Below are positions 23,898-36,820 of a DNA stretch of 64,000 nucleotides, piece after piece; positions within the stretch are counted from its first letter, which is position 1, and every line of letters begins with the position of its first letter. The notes under the pieces were generated by a model, which was given only the letters and a program-made list of their open reading frames with translations, did not search any database and was not told the origin of the DNA. This DNA is from Dillenia suffruticosa (Eukaryota > Streptophyta > Magnoliopsida > Dilleniales > Dilleniaceae), in NCBI GenBank assembly GCA_033439265.1, contig JAVTVX010000031.1, positions 9,223,501-9,287,500 of the forward strand. The letters run 5' to 3'. The translations under genes were made by a program, and so were the position numbers.

Positions 23898-26800
23898 TGT
23901 CACGTCCCGACTCTCGATTTGAGACGTGAGTAGTCGCCCGTTACCTCGTATGCTGCCATCACATGACACACATACCAAGGCAACGAAGGTTAACATCTTT
24001 ACATGTTTAAAATCTATTTAAAAAAATTGTTCAAAACCTATGTATTCTCAAAATAAAATTTCCTAAGTAAATGAAATTTTAAAATGTAATCCTACCTCAA
24101 TGCACACATATACAACACATTAGAGAATTTCAATTTACATTTTTACAAGTATAATTTACAGTCATCCCAATACAAATATACAATGGTCATTCTATGACTT
24201 CAAAAACATCATTATTGAATATCACCACGAAAGAGCAGCTGGAATCCATACCTAAAGTCCAGGTGTCTCCGAAACTAAACCAAATGTCAAGCGTCACTTG
24301 ACATGTCTCCCTGCCAAGTCTAACTGAAATCAAAGGAAAGTGAGGGGTGAGAATTATGGGGAATACTTAGTGAGTGAGGGGATCGACATTATGTTTTCAA
24401 TAATATGTGTGAAAATGGAGTGTCAAAATTTAATTTAAAACATGATATCATTTCAGTTAAATCATGGCATTTTCATAAGTCACAATAGTCATATATCACA
24501 CAACATAAGTAAAACATGTGCATCCATCAATAAATGTCAAAAATCATTTAGAGCTTGCCATAAATATTCCCAGCAAAGATCTACCACAACCTATGACGGG
24601 CGCATTAGAGGTTTTTAATATGCAAGTATAAAACAATAGCTCTCCTCCCCAATGTTGGCCAGGGTCTCACCACGAGCCCATGTCAAATCGAACACATATC
24701 ATCAACCATGTATAAAATCTCGCCCGGAGCTAGACAGTGGCGTCACACATATCCTCCCGGATCTGGTTCATCCGACCGCGACTAGACATATGACGTTTGC
24801 GGATACCTCCTTCAGAAGCGTATCCGGGCAACACTGGTGTCTCTACAAACGCCCTTTGTAGCTACGGAATCATCAATGTCATCATCATAGTATCACAAAG
24901 GTACACTAACCCAATGGTAAGGATCATAATCACATCAATAAAAATGTGTCAATATTCAGCATTTCGTAAATCATATCAATTATCAAAATGTGGCATAATA
25001 TCATTTCAATACAATTTATGGATGCGTAATATTCAAATCATCCTTTGGACACTTCAATAGTCACAAAAACAACATTTGTAAAACATGCTTCAAAACTCAT
25101 AGTTACATTTGCATCATAAATCATGTCATTCGAAAACAACTTAAAATCATGAAATTTTGTTCAATCAAGAACATTTCATCAAAGTCCCACTCACTTATAC
25201 GGAAGGGTCAATCACTCCCTACAATGCACAACAAGTGTCGAAAATGTGCTTCCCTTGATATATCGCCAAGAGTATTACTACAAGAACAATGCAATATACA
25301 TATAAATGCTTTGCATAACATTAAAAATCATTATTCTAAATTGCATTGAAACCCTTTACTTAAAACCAAGGTTTAGGGCATTCTAGGTAGGTCTCTAAAG
25401 GACACACAAGCTGTCCCCTTTTTCATCCCAAACCTTTACTTCAAATGTTCATCCCCAAGCGTACCTGCCTCCCATTCCAACCTTTGCATACACAAAATAG
25501 TCCGCATACAAACATATTTATTTTTTTTATCCCAAACCACTTACCAAACTAACACAACTTGTCACCATATTTAGTACACCTATGCTAACCATAAAACAAC
25601 ATTTCTTGACATTCTCAGCCTAAATTTACTTCAATTATACAAAGGCATAAGGATTCATTCTAAGAAATCTGGACTGCAAAATTTCAAATCTGCGCAATCA
25701 TGGAAAACAGGGTGTAACTTTCACCACAGATATCTAAATCACATGATTCTTATCTCAAATTAAAGCTAAGACATAAATCTACAAATTTCATAGCTATAGC
25801 TCAGGTTGATTCAGACCAGAAGGTACCTCAAAATTGAAATCAATTCCACGGCCAAAACAGAACAGAACAGGGTATTCCACTGCAGAACATCTAACTTTGA
25901 AAAATCACTAAAACTCCAATTCACTTCAGAATTAAACGAGTCATATCTCATTTTAAAGCTATGAGAGTCGAATTTCATATGCAAAAGACCTCACTAAATT
26001 TGCATTTGTGCAGAAAAAGGTATTACAAAAAAACTACAGTATGGTCAGTTTGCCCTGTTTTGCAAAAATTTACAATTTCAATATTTAAATCAATTTTTTC
26101 TTTCCTCTAAATTTTTAGCCAAACATAACCAATTTTCTGCACACCTTTCCCTATCATTTCAATCAATAAATATCCATATATATCCATCATTTTCACATAA
26201 AAATACTGCACAAATAATCTACATTTTAAAAATTAAATTCAGCTCCTTAAAACATAGCATTTTCATTCCAATTATCTCCTAATACAAGTTCAAATTTTCT
26301 GCACACCCTTGCTCATATTTTATTTGGGTTCCACCTAGACTCTAGATTATAAAATCATGCTAGAACACTAATTTAAATCATTCACACAAGGCCTCCCAAT
26401 TTCCAGCAAAGTTCAGAATTTTTTTATTTACCTCAAAATGTTGATGCTTCAAGCCCAAATCAATATCCCTTCACAAGATCAATCATTCCTCCAATTTTCT
26501 AACTCTTGGCCATACAAGATTTACCATGTTAGCTTTCTCCTTTTGACCCCAAATTAACATATGTTTTACTAGGGTAGATGAAGAGTCTCTTTACCTCAAA
26601 ATGGTAGGCTGAACTTTGAAGAAAAACAGAAAAATTTTTTTTTCCTTAGAAGCTCTCGGCTGTCCCTTGGATTCCACCAAGCAAAACTCGTCATTTTGGC
26701 TTGATTTTTGGATATGTTATAGTTGAAGATGTGAGGAAGTGATCTATGTAATAAAATTTGGGTAGTGTAGTAGAAGATTCATGAGCTACCTACCTTGAAG

Positions 26801-27621
26801 TTCACTGTTTTTGAGAGAAAATGAGGGAGCATTTTTCTTCTTTGGCCTTGAACACTCCTCACGTTTTTGAAAGAACAAGGAGAAGCTAGTGGGGTGCCTT
26901 GTTAACTTTTGCTCATTTCATCCTAGCCATTAATTATTTTTCAAAATCAACCTTAGCCCTAGGATTACATGATCAAGTAAGGGTTTCTCTCTCTCTCCCT
27001 TCACGGTTTCCCTCTCTTCTTCACACTACAACACACTTTCACTCTCTACACTCAAGTCTTCATTAAATGCTTGTCTCCCAACCACAAAATCCAATGGCTC
27101 ACATAAATTCGTTTAACTTTCATTCAATCTACACCATTGGTTTATCTCCTCAAAAGTCATCAATCTCTCTCTCTCTCTCTCTCATGGACGTCCACCTCAA
27201 TCAAACCTGCACTCCACACTCTTGCTTGTCACGGTTTTTGAGGGGAGAAGTCAATTGCCAAATAGTTTTAAATTTTTTTTAATTGCAAAGGACCCCCTTG
27301 ACTCATAAAAATTATATTTTGACTCCGGAAATTTTAAAATTTCAAGTTAGGTCCAAAAGCTCATATTACACCTAAATTAATTCATCACACATCAAAATGT
27401 GGTCGTTTAGCCTTTCCGAGACACGTCTGACCCGGTTAGGGTCTTACCGGCAAATTTCTGGAAAATTTACGGTTTGACTCTACGAAGCAAAAATCACTTA
27501 AATTTGATATGGTTATGCACTCTAAAGTCATTTTCATTATGTTTGGACCATCTGTGGTCATTTTAAAAATTTTTAATTTCCGACAATTTGAACCGATATT
27601 TGTTTGGGGACGGTTGTAACA
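23898..27621. mobile_element. Long non-coding insertion, solo-LTR-like (fossil)
   Basis: It begins tgtcacgtcccga and ends ggggacggttgtaaca, i.e. TG...CA ends with partly complementary tips, as in long gypsy LTRs. No primer site, coding sequence or second copy is visible, which fits a solo LTR of about 3.7 kb. No clear 5-bp target duplication was found, so the class remains uncertain. Confidence 0.45.
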
Positions 27622-28261
27622 AAAAAATTTCTTAATAAAATTTCTATATAGAACATAAGTGATATCATATAGAAAATGAAATGGAAAACAATAATGAGTA
27701 CACTGAGATGTCGGTGTTACAATATGCCTAAATGACCATCATGCTTATGTGGATGTGGAGAAACTTTGTATCATTCATGTCATTCATTTCAGTCATCATT
27801 CACAAATCAGTCATGCATTCATTTCAACCATTTCATATATATATTTCATACATATATCTATCTCACCCTTTTTTTGTCATCGTTAAAGAGGGAACCTGAG
27901 ATACATATGGCAGATCATTTATTTGCAGTATGAGGAGTTTGTGAAGAGGTTGCAATCAAATTATCTTTAGTGATTGCTTCTGGCTCAAGGACATTCGGAA
28001 CAGAGAATGGTGCAACAGGAATGGCAGTAAGCTGAGTCTGAGATGAAGTGGGAGCTAGCTCAACTTCAATAGACTCATTAGTTGAGTCTAGGGTGGAGCC
28101 TTTCTTTTGATGACGAGTTTATTTCTTGTCCATGATATTGTAGGAGTGATGGCATTAGAGATGATGGCAAAGGAGATTGTGGGACAAGAAGAGACAACTT
28201 CAGGAGTTGAAGTTGGTTGAATATGAGTAGGGAAAGGAGGTGCACTTGACACTACAAGTTC

Positions 28262-31200
28262 CTAATTGATTGATTGAGGTAGAGATGTTGTGATTGTGGT
28301 ACAAGAGGATGAAGGAAGTGTAGAGACTGTGGTTATAGGAGTCGATGGTGATGGTGATGGGGAAACTATGGTTACAGGAAGAAGTGGTGAAGAAGGAAAG
28401 AGAATAAGAGCACTAAGCATTGAAAATTCAGGGGATGGAGTTCTTTCACTATTAGAATTTGAAGGAGGTCTTGGCCTTTTCTTTGTTACTTTCTCTCCAG
28501 ATTCTATTGTGCCACTCAAAATAGTAAGTTCTTCCTTCATTTTGCTTTGATTTTCCATTAAAGACCTATTTTGAGCAATGAATGAATCCACCTTCTTATG
28601 TAGGCTTAGGTTTGAAGAGACCAACTTCAATAGACAATTTCCTAACATTGACAGAGTTAGTGCATCTCCCTTAGAGTCTTAAGCTTCTTTAAGTTTTTCT
28701 TGCAAGTTTCTCAAGTCCTCATTAGTAGTTTCCTCAAAAGTAATACTTGTTCCTTCCATTCTTTAAGGCTCTATTCTCTCTGTCCTTTCATGTTTTCTCT
28801 TCCATTTTCCATCTTTTTTCCCCCCAACCACTACTATGAAGAGTGGTTTCACCTATGTAGTACTTAAATTACACTTCAACACATTTTTCTTGAGCACAAT
28901 TGACTTTAGAGAAATTCAAAATTTCAAAATGATTGAGCCATAGGGAAGTATTTGTTTCTCTAATTTGTGGGCTTCAATCATAAAGTATCAAATTAAGAAA
29001 CGCAAGTCAGGATTTCTCTTCTTCATTGTACATGCCACTAGCTAGCAATCTTCTTTGGTAATGGTTCCATAATTACCTCCTCTAGGATGGATGACATCGG
29101 TGACAAGCAAATGAAGGATTTTCTCATGTAGACCCAAGTCTGCAGCCCTAGTATTCACTATCTTCATGGTGGTATCATTGAACACAATTTGACAGTTTTC
29201 TAAATGTGTCCCACTTAGAATTTTTTCACATTCAAAATAAGGGACCCATGGAAGACCAATCATTTGACAAAAACTCTTTGGGTTTATTTCAATTTCTTTC
29301 AAATGGTTTTCCAAGAGAGTTTGAAGAGATTAGGGTCTTGAGAGAAGGAGAATTTAAATTTTTGAGGATTAGAAATAAACCCTCTCGGTCGAAAGATAAT
29401 ATTTGAGGTTTGACAAAATTGTTTGAAACTATTCGACCACTTTAGGAAATGGTTGAATAACTTATCATAATACTTGTATTATACTCCAATAAAGGATTTA
29501 GTTGAATGATATGATAGGTGGTCCAATCGTTTCTTGGGACATTCAATAGATTTTCTAAAGGATAAGCGCAATTGGTCAAACAATGTTGATATGATTTGAC
29601 TGCTTCACACATAGGTGCATATATCAGTCAAATATCTCTTCTAGATAATTCGACTATTTTTCTCATATAGCCAACAATTGGTTGATTGCCAATTTTAGAT
29701 ATTCTATCGCTTCAAGTATTGGATTACTAGCTATAGATCAGAAAATACACTACGGTTGACTGATTCACCCAATCGATTGAATGTTTTTGTATCATCATTC
29801 AATTGTAATGGTCACATGACTAGTCCAGGCATTCGACTATTTTCTCTTGATTGGTCAAATGTGTACTCAGGTTATTTCACGAATCGGTTGACTAACATCT
29901 CAGGATGATCAACCATCTTGACCACTCAGTCAATTGAGACTTTATTTTTAGTCGAATGTTTTATTCTTTTCTTATATAATCAGTTGAACATGAATAAATC
30001 GGTCGAATGTCTTTAGTTTTATCTAAAATTTTTCTTGTTGCTTCTAAGATATTTTTGAGTCTTTGCTTCTTCTTTTCTATCTTCCCTCTGGCATTCCAAG
30101 TTCCAATTTAATTCAAGTTACATTACACTTTTCCTCCTTTATGTTAACAACATAAAGGGCACTGCACCATTTAAACTATACGGGCAGAAAAATAGTCCTA
30201 GCTTAAGGTCATTGACTTATTATGGAGTTGAATGAATTCTCCCAAAATGTGCCTATGTGCTCTGGGTATATGAGACAGGGTTATATTTATAGAAATATTG
30301 AGAAAAATGGAGTTTAGGCATGAACAATTTAACAGGTGAAATCTTAGAGAGCAGAAAATATCGAAACAAAATTAAAGAATAGAATGAGTCTAGTAGCATG
30401 ATCAACAAAAGTTTAGTAGATGACTAAACATCAGTAATTAGCCATCATCATGTCATCAGCATGGATTTAGGTGCAGCCATAAAACAATCCAACATAATAC
30501 AGTCAGATTTAAAGCAACAAACTTTAGAAGTTGACATAATACAAACTGTTTATAAAATAACCAGGCATAACAACTAAACATCATCAAATAGAAAGCATAG
30601 GGGGTAACAAGCCACCCTGTCATTACTATTCATTGGATGAGTGTCCATTTTTCAGGGCGATTAGTTTCTCTTGAATTTGGGCTACCCTTTCTTCCAGACA
30701 AGATAGGTCTTCTGAATTTGAGAATTTCATGTTCTAGGTCTTCTTTCTCTTGATGAGTAAAGTTTATAAGTTAGAGAGTCTGTGGGTCATATGACTGAGA
30801 AGTATTTTGTGGGAGAAAAGGTTGAGGAAACAAGGATGATTCAAAGAATTCTAAGTATGTATAGAGAGAGGGGTCATCGACGCCGATGGCAAGATTGAGT
30901 TCAATTGCTATTTCTCTGGATACATTTACTCCATATCTAAGGAAGATGTCTAAGATTAAAGGGGCATATGAAAGATTTCTTATTTTGAATTGTTATATTG
31001 CTTTCATGTGAAAGGGAATTAAATACTAAATCCTAGGTTTTTATTTTGCATAAAATATGCTATCAGCCAGTAATTTTCTCTGGTAATTGTATGGATTTTG
31101 TACATTCTAGATCTCAAGGAGTGAACAATTAAGTAATGAAGCAGTCTCTCATATATATCTAGAGATTTAGCCTTATACTTCATAGTCTTGAGTTGTGGGT

Positions 31201-31692
31201 TCTTAAAAACTATTGTAACATCTTCTATGAGATAAGTACTCATATATTCTTCACATTGTGAATAATGTGTCAATTTCCTACCACTCATCTTGCAAATGAT
31301 ATCAGGTGAAACATCTATTTCTAAACCTCCAACATAAATTTTAAACGTACATCTATGCCTGTTTCCTTTCACAATTATATCATTTTTTCTCTATCTTGCT
31401 CATTCCCTTCATATTCCTCTATTTTATTGTAAAATAGTTTCATCAATCTATCATAATAAGGATTGGTTGGAAAGAGAAGGCTCAGAGGGCATGTTCTTTT
31501 GAGATATTCTCTATAAGGAAAATCTATACTTTTTAGGAATTCCCAATTAATGATTATACCATGGATAATAGATTTTGACAGAAAATGTTGAATAAAGGAT
31601 TCACTATGTTGATTTGATGGGAGGTCATTGCGGTTGAACCCAAATCTGCTTGCAGCAATGATTGAAGATGAGATAGGGACTAGGTTCACCAA
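28262..31692 (-). pseudogene. gag-like blocks of the LARD-like element (fossil)
   Basis: Two stretches, 31019-31372 and 29042-29314, are related to each other in translation (both share a hydrophobic-Val-Phe core, then LHEKILHLLV or IYERLLHYLI, then TITxExY/C). They resemble the 'putative plant transposon protein' type found in LARD elements. Between them (29400-30150) is DNA with the same gtcgaatg-type motifs as the LTRs. Block 28262-28648 is a coiled-coil start with a Ser/Pro/Thr-rich tail. The function is unknown. Confidence 0.5.
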
Positions 31693-32387
31693 AGTAGGAA
31701 GATGAAAGGAGAGTATAGAGGTTTGTCAAGAATGAATTAAAGAAAAATAAAAAGGGGAGGGAGAGAGAGAGAAGTTACTTTCAGAATTTGAAAATATGAG
31801 GGAATTTGAAAGGACGGTTTCCTATTTTGGCTTGTATTTGATTTCGGGTTTGTAAGAGAAAGTCTAATATTTTAGACTTTTGCATGTCTTAAGTTTTTGA
31901 CACCTATCCTATTATTTAGATGATTTTGAATATACAAATTCTACAAGGCTTGAATTTCATCTATCTTTGTTTTTTAAATACTATGATGTTTAATGCATGA
32001 CTTAATGCACAACATCATATCATCGCAAAATGTTCATTAAGGGCTCAATTAAGATTCGATATCAAGACATGTAGGATTTTTTAGTAATCACACTATCAAT
32101 GTCAAAAGAACATTTGAGTGATTAGAGAAACTTACCTCGTTTTCATTTCTTCTTTCGAAGCATTGTTGAGGATGATTTGTGTCCATGGCTTCTGGACATC
32201 TACTTTGAATGAGCACATCCTTTAACAATCAGAACTTTTTCTTCAGGCTTCTTCCTTCCTTTTGATCCATTAGAATTTTCTCCTATTTTTCTAAAATATT
32301 TATCTCTCTATTTCAAGTTCCAATTTTTGAAGGATCTTTTGTCTATGGTGGTTAAACCGAATACTAGACACCTACTCTGATACTAAT

Positions 32388-34174
32388 AGAAATACAATCT
32401 AGATCGGGTGAACAGGTTGTGTGGAATTTTTTTATGATTTGGAGGTTATTTAATTTATTGAACATAAAGATGAGATGAAGGAGTTGAAGAAAGGAAGAAA
32501 ATAGAGTATAAAAGAAAAATAAAGGTGGAAACAGAGCACCAAGATTTTATACTGGTTCCACCAAACCCAGTGTATGTCCACTGCTAGGCAACTTTCTGGA
32601 TTTTCTACTATTAGATAACATTAACACAAATCTTGCTTTCAGGTGCAAATGGACTTTTGCAGAATTTTTCTCAAACTCTATACAATCTCTTTTCTCTCTC
32701 TAAAACTCATAAACCCAAAACCCTCTCTAATCTTTTCACACTAATACACAATTAAGCGGTGAAGTCATTACAATTTTGAAATTAATAACTTCATATGTAA
32801 CCAAAAAAGGCACAAAGACAATTTTTACAAGATAGGAATTTAGCTCACGTTATTTTCAGCAGCACCAATTCTCTTTGTCTCTACTATCTTTTCTTTGCTC
32901 TATGAAAGCCTTTTTAACCATTGGTGTATTGAGTTAAGTTCCTTGATCTGCCTTGGTCATATGCAAATTACCTTTTGCGGATATTGTGCTATGAAAGCTA
33001 TTTCTGGTGATTAAGGCATTTAATAATCACAACTGTGTAGTAGAAATCTGAGAAATAGATGTTAGAGCAAAAAGATGTTGACTAATTCTAGCATCATTCG
33101 ACTCTTTCAAGTATTTAGATTTGTTAATAAAGCTTTTGACGCGACTGTAAACAAGTAACATTCAATTGTTCTTAGCATATACATTAAGTACATTCGACTG
33201 TCATTAAGCAGTCAGGTGATTGGGTTCAATACTAAGATAGAGATGGTCGAATCAATGTGCTATCAGCTGAATGTCTTATGGTGATTTGTCAGACTCATTC
33301 AACCATTTTGAGCATATCATTCAATACGAATATACATTGAAACTCAGGTCAGTTGAATATTCCTATACAATTCGACTAAGATAGGCAAAGTATTTAACTT
33401 GGTCGAATAGTTAATCAACTTGGTCGACTGTTTTGGACTTTGTGCTCTAGTTTGGTTCAACTTGGTCTCCCTTTATTAGACTAAGAATTGTGTTTCTAAC
33501 TTTTTATACAATATTAGTTGAATAGTTTTAAGGTCGGTCGAATGATTTCCAAGGATTTGCCTGAAATCCATTCAACTGTTTATAAGATATGGTCGAATGC
33601 TGCAATCCTGGTGAAATATTCCAGTTGAAGCTTTTGAGCACTAATGTTGGTTTCGGTCGAATACTCACAGAGTGCAGTTGGATTGCAAAATGGGTTCTAA
33701 AAATCTAAGTCATTCGAGTTTCTTCTTGAGTTTTACTATAGAGTTAGGAGTCTACTCATGAATCAGGAATACCAGTTTTGGATTGTAGCTCAGATTAGAT
33801 GAATGACTAGGCAAGTCGATTGATTATAAAGTTGGGCATGGTTGAATGCTCATGTAGTCATTTGACTACTTTGTACTTGTTATATGTTCTATTGCCTGAG
33901 TCGATCGAATGGCCCGACATGACAGTCGAATGGTTTGTTGCCAAAACTAGGTTCAGTTGATTGTTGTCCTCATCATTCGACTAGACTATTCTTTCTACTT
34001 GGTTTTGATTGAATTTTTAAATCACCCATTCAGCTATTTTCTATGTTTTCTTTGGTAGCTGGTCGAATGTAAGTTACATCGGTCGAATAGCTCAGTTCCA
34101 TGGTTTATTTCCAAATTTTGCAAACTAAGTCCTTTCATTATTTTACTTGTCATTAAAATCTAAATATGCCAACA
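32388..34174 (-). repeat. Right (5') LTR of the LARD-like element
   Basis: Partner of 22376-23811, with the initiator-Met type primer site next to its inner end. It carries the same gtcgaatg/cattcgac motif field from about 33105 to 34090. Confidence 0.8.
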
Positions 34175-36086
34175 AGTCTCGTTCAAGATACAATAGAACA
34201 AGACAATATTATACAATCTCCCATTCACGAAATTGTTCATGAAAAACAAACTCTACTACCTTAGGAACCTATGCTATTAAGGAAATCCACTACATAAAGA
34301 AAAAGTACGGTGCCAGATGATTACATTATATGTTTTTCAAGAACTTGAGGCAAACATTGGGGTAATGGAAGATGATTCGATCAATTTCTGTCAAGCTATA
34401 GAAAGTTCTAACTCTAGGAATTGGATATGCCATGAATGATGAGATTAAGTTCAAGAAAGACAATAATGTATGGGATCTTGTCCCGTTGCCAGAAGGTGCA
34501 AAACCTATTGGTTGTAAATGGATATTTAAGATTAAGAATGATTCGAAAAGTGATGTGAAGAGATACAAGACTCGTCTTGTCACAAAGGGTTTTACACAGA
34601 AAGAAGACATTGTCAATATAGAGACTTTCTCTCCGATTTCTTTGAAAAACTTTTTTAGAACTATAATGATATTAGTGGCATATTTTGATTTTCAGTTATA
34701 TCATATAAATGTAAAGACAATGTTTCTAAATGATGACATTGATAAAACGATTTATATAGTGTATTTAGAAACCTTTGTCTCTGGAGATCCAAAGAATATG
34801 ATCTAAACTCAAGAAATCCATCTATGGGCTCAAGAAAGCATCTTCACATTGGTATTTCAAGTTTCATTGAGTGATAATCTCCTTCAGTTTTATAATAAAT
34901 TTAATCGATTATTGCATATACCACAAGTTTTGTGGGAGAAAGTATATATTCTTAGTTTTATATATCGATGACATTTTGCTTGCGAGCAACAATACAGGCA
35001 TATTGCATGAAACCAAGAGATTTCTAGTTAAAAATTTTGAGATGAAAGATCTTAGTGATGGCTCTTTGTTTTAGGCGTCCAGATTCACCGAGACTCCAGA
35101 AGTATTCTTGGATTATTACAAAAGGGGTATATCAAAAAGATTCTTAGGAGATACAACATAAGATTGCAAGCCATGTGATATCATGTAGCCAAGGGAGATA
35201 AGTTTAGTCTCAATCAATACCCTAAGAATAATTTTGAGGAAAAAGAAATATAGAAGATTTCTTATGTATTAGCAGTGGGAAGTCTTATGTATGCTCAATT
35301 TTGTACATATCCGGATATTGTACATGTTATAGTGATGTTGGGCAAATATTTAAGAAATCTAGGTGTAGACCATTCAAAAGTAGCCAAACAGGTTTTACGG
35401 TACTTAGAAAGAACATAAGAATATATACTCACATGTCAGAGGTCAAATCATTTTAATATCATTGGGTATACTTTTGTTGAATGTTAGGGTAATATGAAAC
35501 TATGGGCAATATCTGTATGCTTCCAGGGGGTGCTATCTGTTAGAATAGTGCTAAATAGTCTCTTATAGCTTCTTTTACCATGGCTACAGAGTTCATAGTG
35601 TGTTATGAAGTGTCTAATCACATAATATGGCTGTGGAATTTTGTCATGGGACTGCACATAGTGGATAGAAATGATAGACTACTTAAATCTGATAATCAGT
35701 CAACAATTTTATATTCCAATAACAACAAGAGCTCAACGAAGTCATAACATATAAGCATCAAATTCCTAGTTGTCAAAGAAAAAGTTAGAGTGGATAGTTA
35801 TCTATAGAATACGTCAACACAAACTCCATTATTGTGGATCAACTTACTAAGGGATTGTCATGCAAAATATTTCAAGAGCACACCACTCATATAGGTGTCA
35901 TGTCATTCAAGAATATTCAGTTTTAGTGGCAACTTCTGATTTTTGGATACTTTTCTAATATAGACGCATTTTTTTATTATATTAATTTAAGAAAATTTTG
36001 TTATTATTTTCTATAGAAATAAAGTTTTAGTTTATTCATACTCTAATTTTGGTAAGATTTGATCTTACTAAGATTTAAGGTGGAAC
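34175..36086 (+). pseudogene. copia reverse transcriptase / RNase H block (fossil)
   Basis: The sequence from 34430 to 34800 closely resembles the plant copia reverse transcriptase start (VWDLVPLPEGAKPIGCKW, KGFTQKE). Later pieces carry the LYIDDILLASNN catalytic segment (about 34950-34990) and RNase H-like sequence up to about 35930. It belongs to the copia host element and is broken in many places. Confidence 0.85.
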
Positions 36087-36820
36087 AGTTGGAAATTGGT
36101 ATATTAAGATCACAAGATCACATTACACAAAATTTCCATACTACATATCAATATCATAATTCATGTCATTCAATTATATCGACATACATAACCATTGATA
36201 GGTCGAATTACGTCAAATGTAATGAAGGCTGTTGTGAATCTATGTTGGTATGATTAATGAACTATATCGGTTATAGATAATTTGATAATGACAGCAAAGT
36301 TGAGTTCATACAGTTATTTTTGTAATGCATAATTATAAGGTTACATATATAGTCCAAGGTGGAAATTGCAAGTCTTTAATCTAATATTGGGTTTATATGT
36401 GAATAATTATGTGTTACAAACTATCATATAACTTTGAATCCATTTAAAAGTGATTAACTAAAATTCAGATAATTTGAACTCTAATATATTAGATGGGATG
36501 TGATCGTAGCAAGCTAAGGGATAACTTTTATTTTTCTGATGGGTTAAGATAAAAATAACAAGAGATAACAAAGTTATTTATATATAGTAGTTATGGTCTC
36601 CAGAACATGTGGCTTTTATTCTTTCTGGCATCTCGTTATATAGAGAGAAAACTAAGAGAAAAGTTAAAGGGTTCACTTAGAAAAATGTCTAGATCTGCAA
36701 GACCAACTTCACAACTCTAAACAATAATTGGTTATTATGAATTCAAATACGCTTTTGTATATAGATCTAATAATCTATTAATAGTTTAATATAAGATTTT
36801 GGATGTATAGATGATAGTCT
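36087..36820 (+). repeat. Probable 3' LTR of the host copia element
   Basis: A purine-rich stretch (aagatttaaggtgg, 36070-36083) is followed by ttggaaattgg, the common start of plant copia LTRs, right after the RNase H block. The right end is uncertain because the 5' LTR lies outside the window and cannot be compared. It is placed near 36,820. Confidence 0.5.

Larger units (their letters stand above)
22376..34174 (-). mobile_element. Large non-autonomous LTR element (LARD-like fossil)
   Basis: Direct repeats 22376-23811 and 32388-34174 both end ccaaca and are flanked by pieces of the host copia. Just left of the right copy, ctctgatactaata (32376-32389) is the complement of an initiator-Met type primer site, so the element reads on the - strand and the right repeat is its 5' LTR. 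The interior has only weak gag-like blocks (31019-31692 and 29042-29314) and a Ser/Pro/Thr-rich block (28262-28648), with no enzyme domains. A 3.7-kb foreign piece sits in it at 23898-27621. It is broken, and its movement must have depended on another element. Confidence 0.7.
6747..36820 (+). mobile_element. Ty1/copia element (fossil), host of the nested insertions
   Basis: Three blocks read as successive parts of one + strand copia pol region: integrase core (6747-6935), the integrase region just after it (22133-22375), and reverse transcriptase plus RNase H (34175 to about 35930), followed by a probable 3' LTR (about 36087-36820). The blocks are separated by a gypsy element (6936-22132) and a non-autonomous LTR element (22376-34174). 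The left side is cut by the CACTA element, so gag, protease and the 5' LTR are not visible here. It is the oldest layer of the nest and clearly broken, with of the order of ten or more breaks in the visible coding part. Confidence 0.8.
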
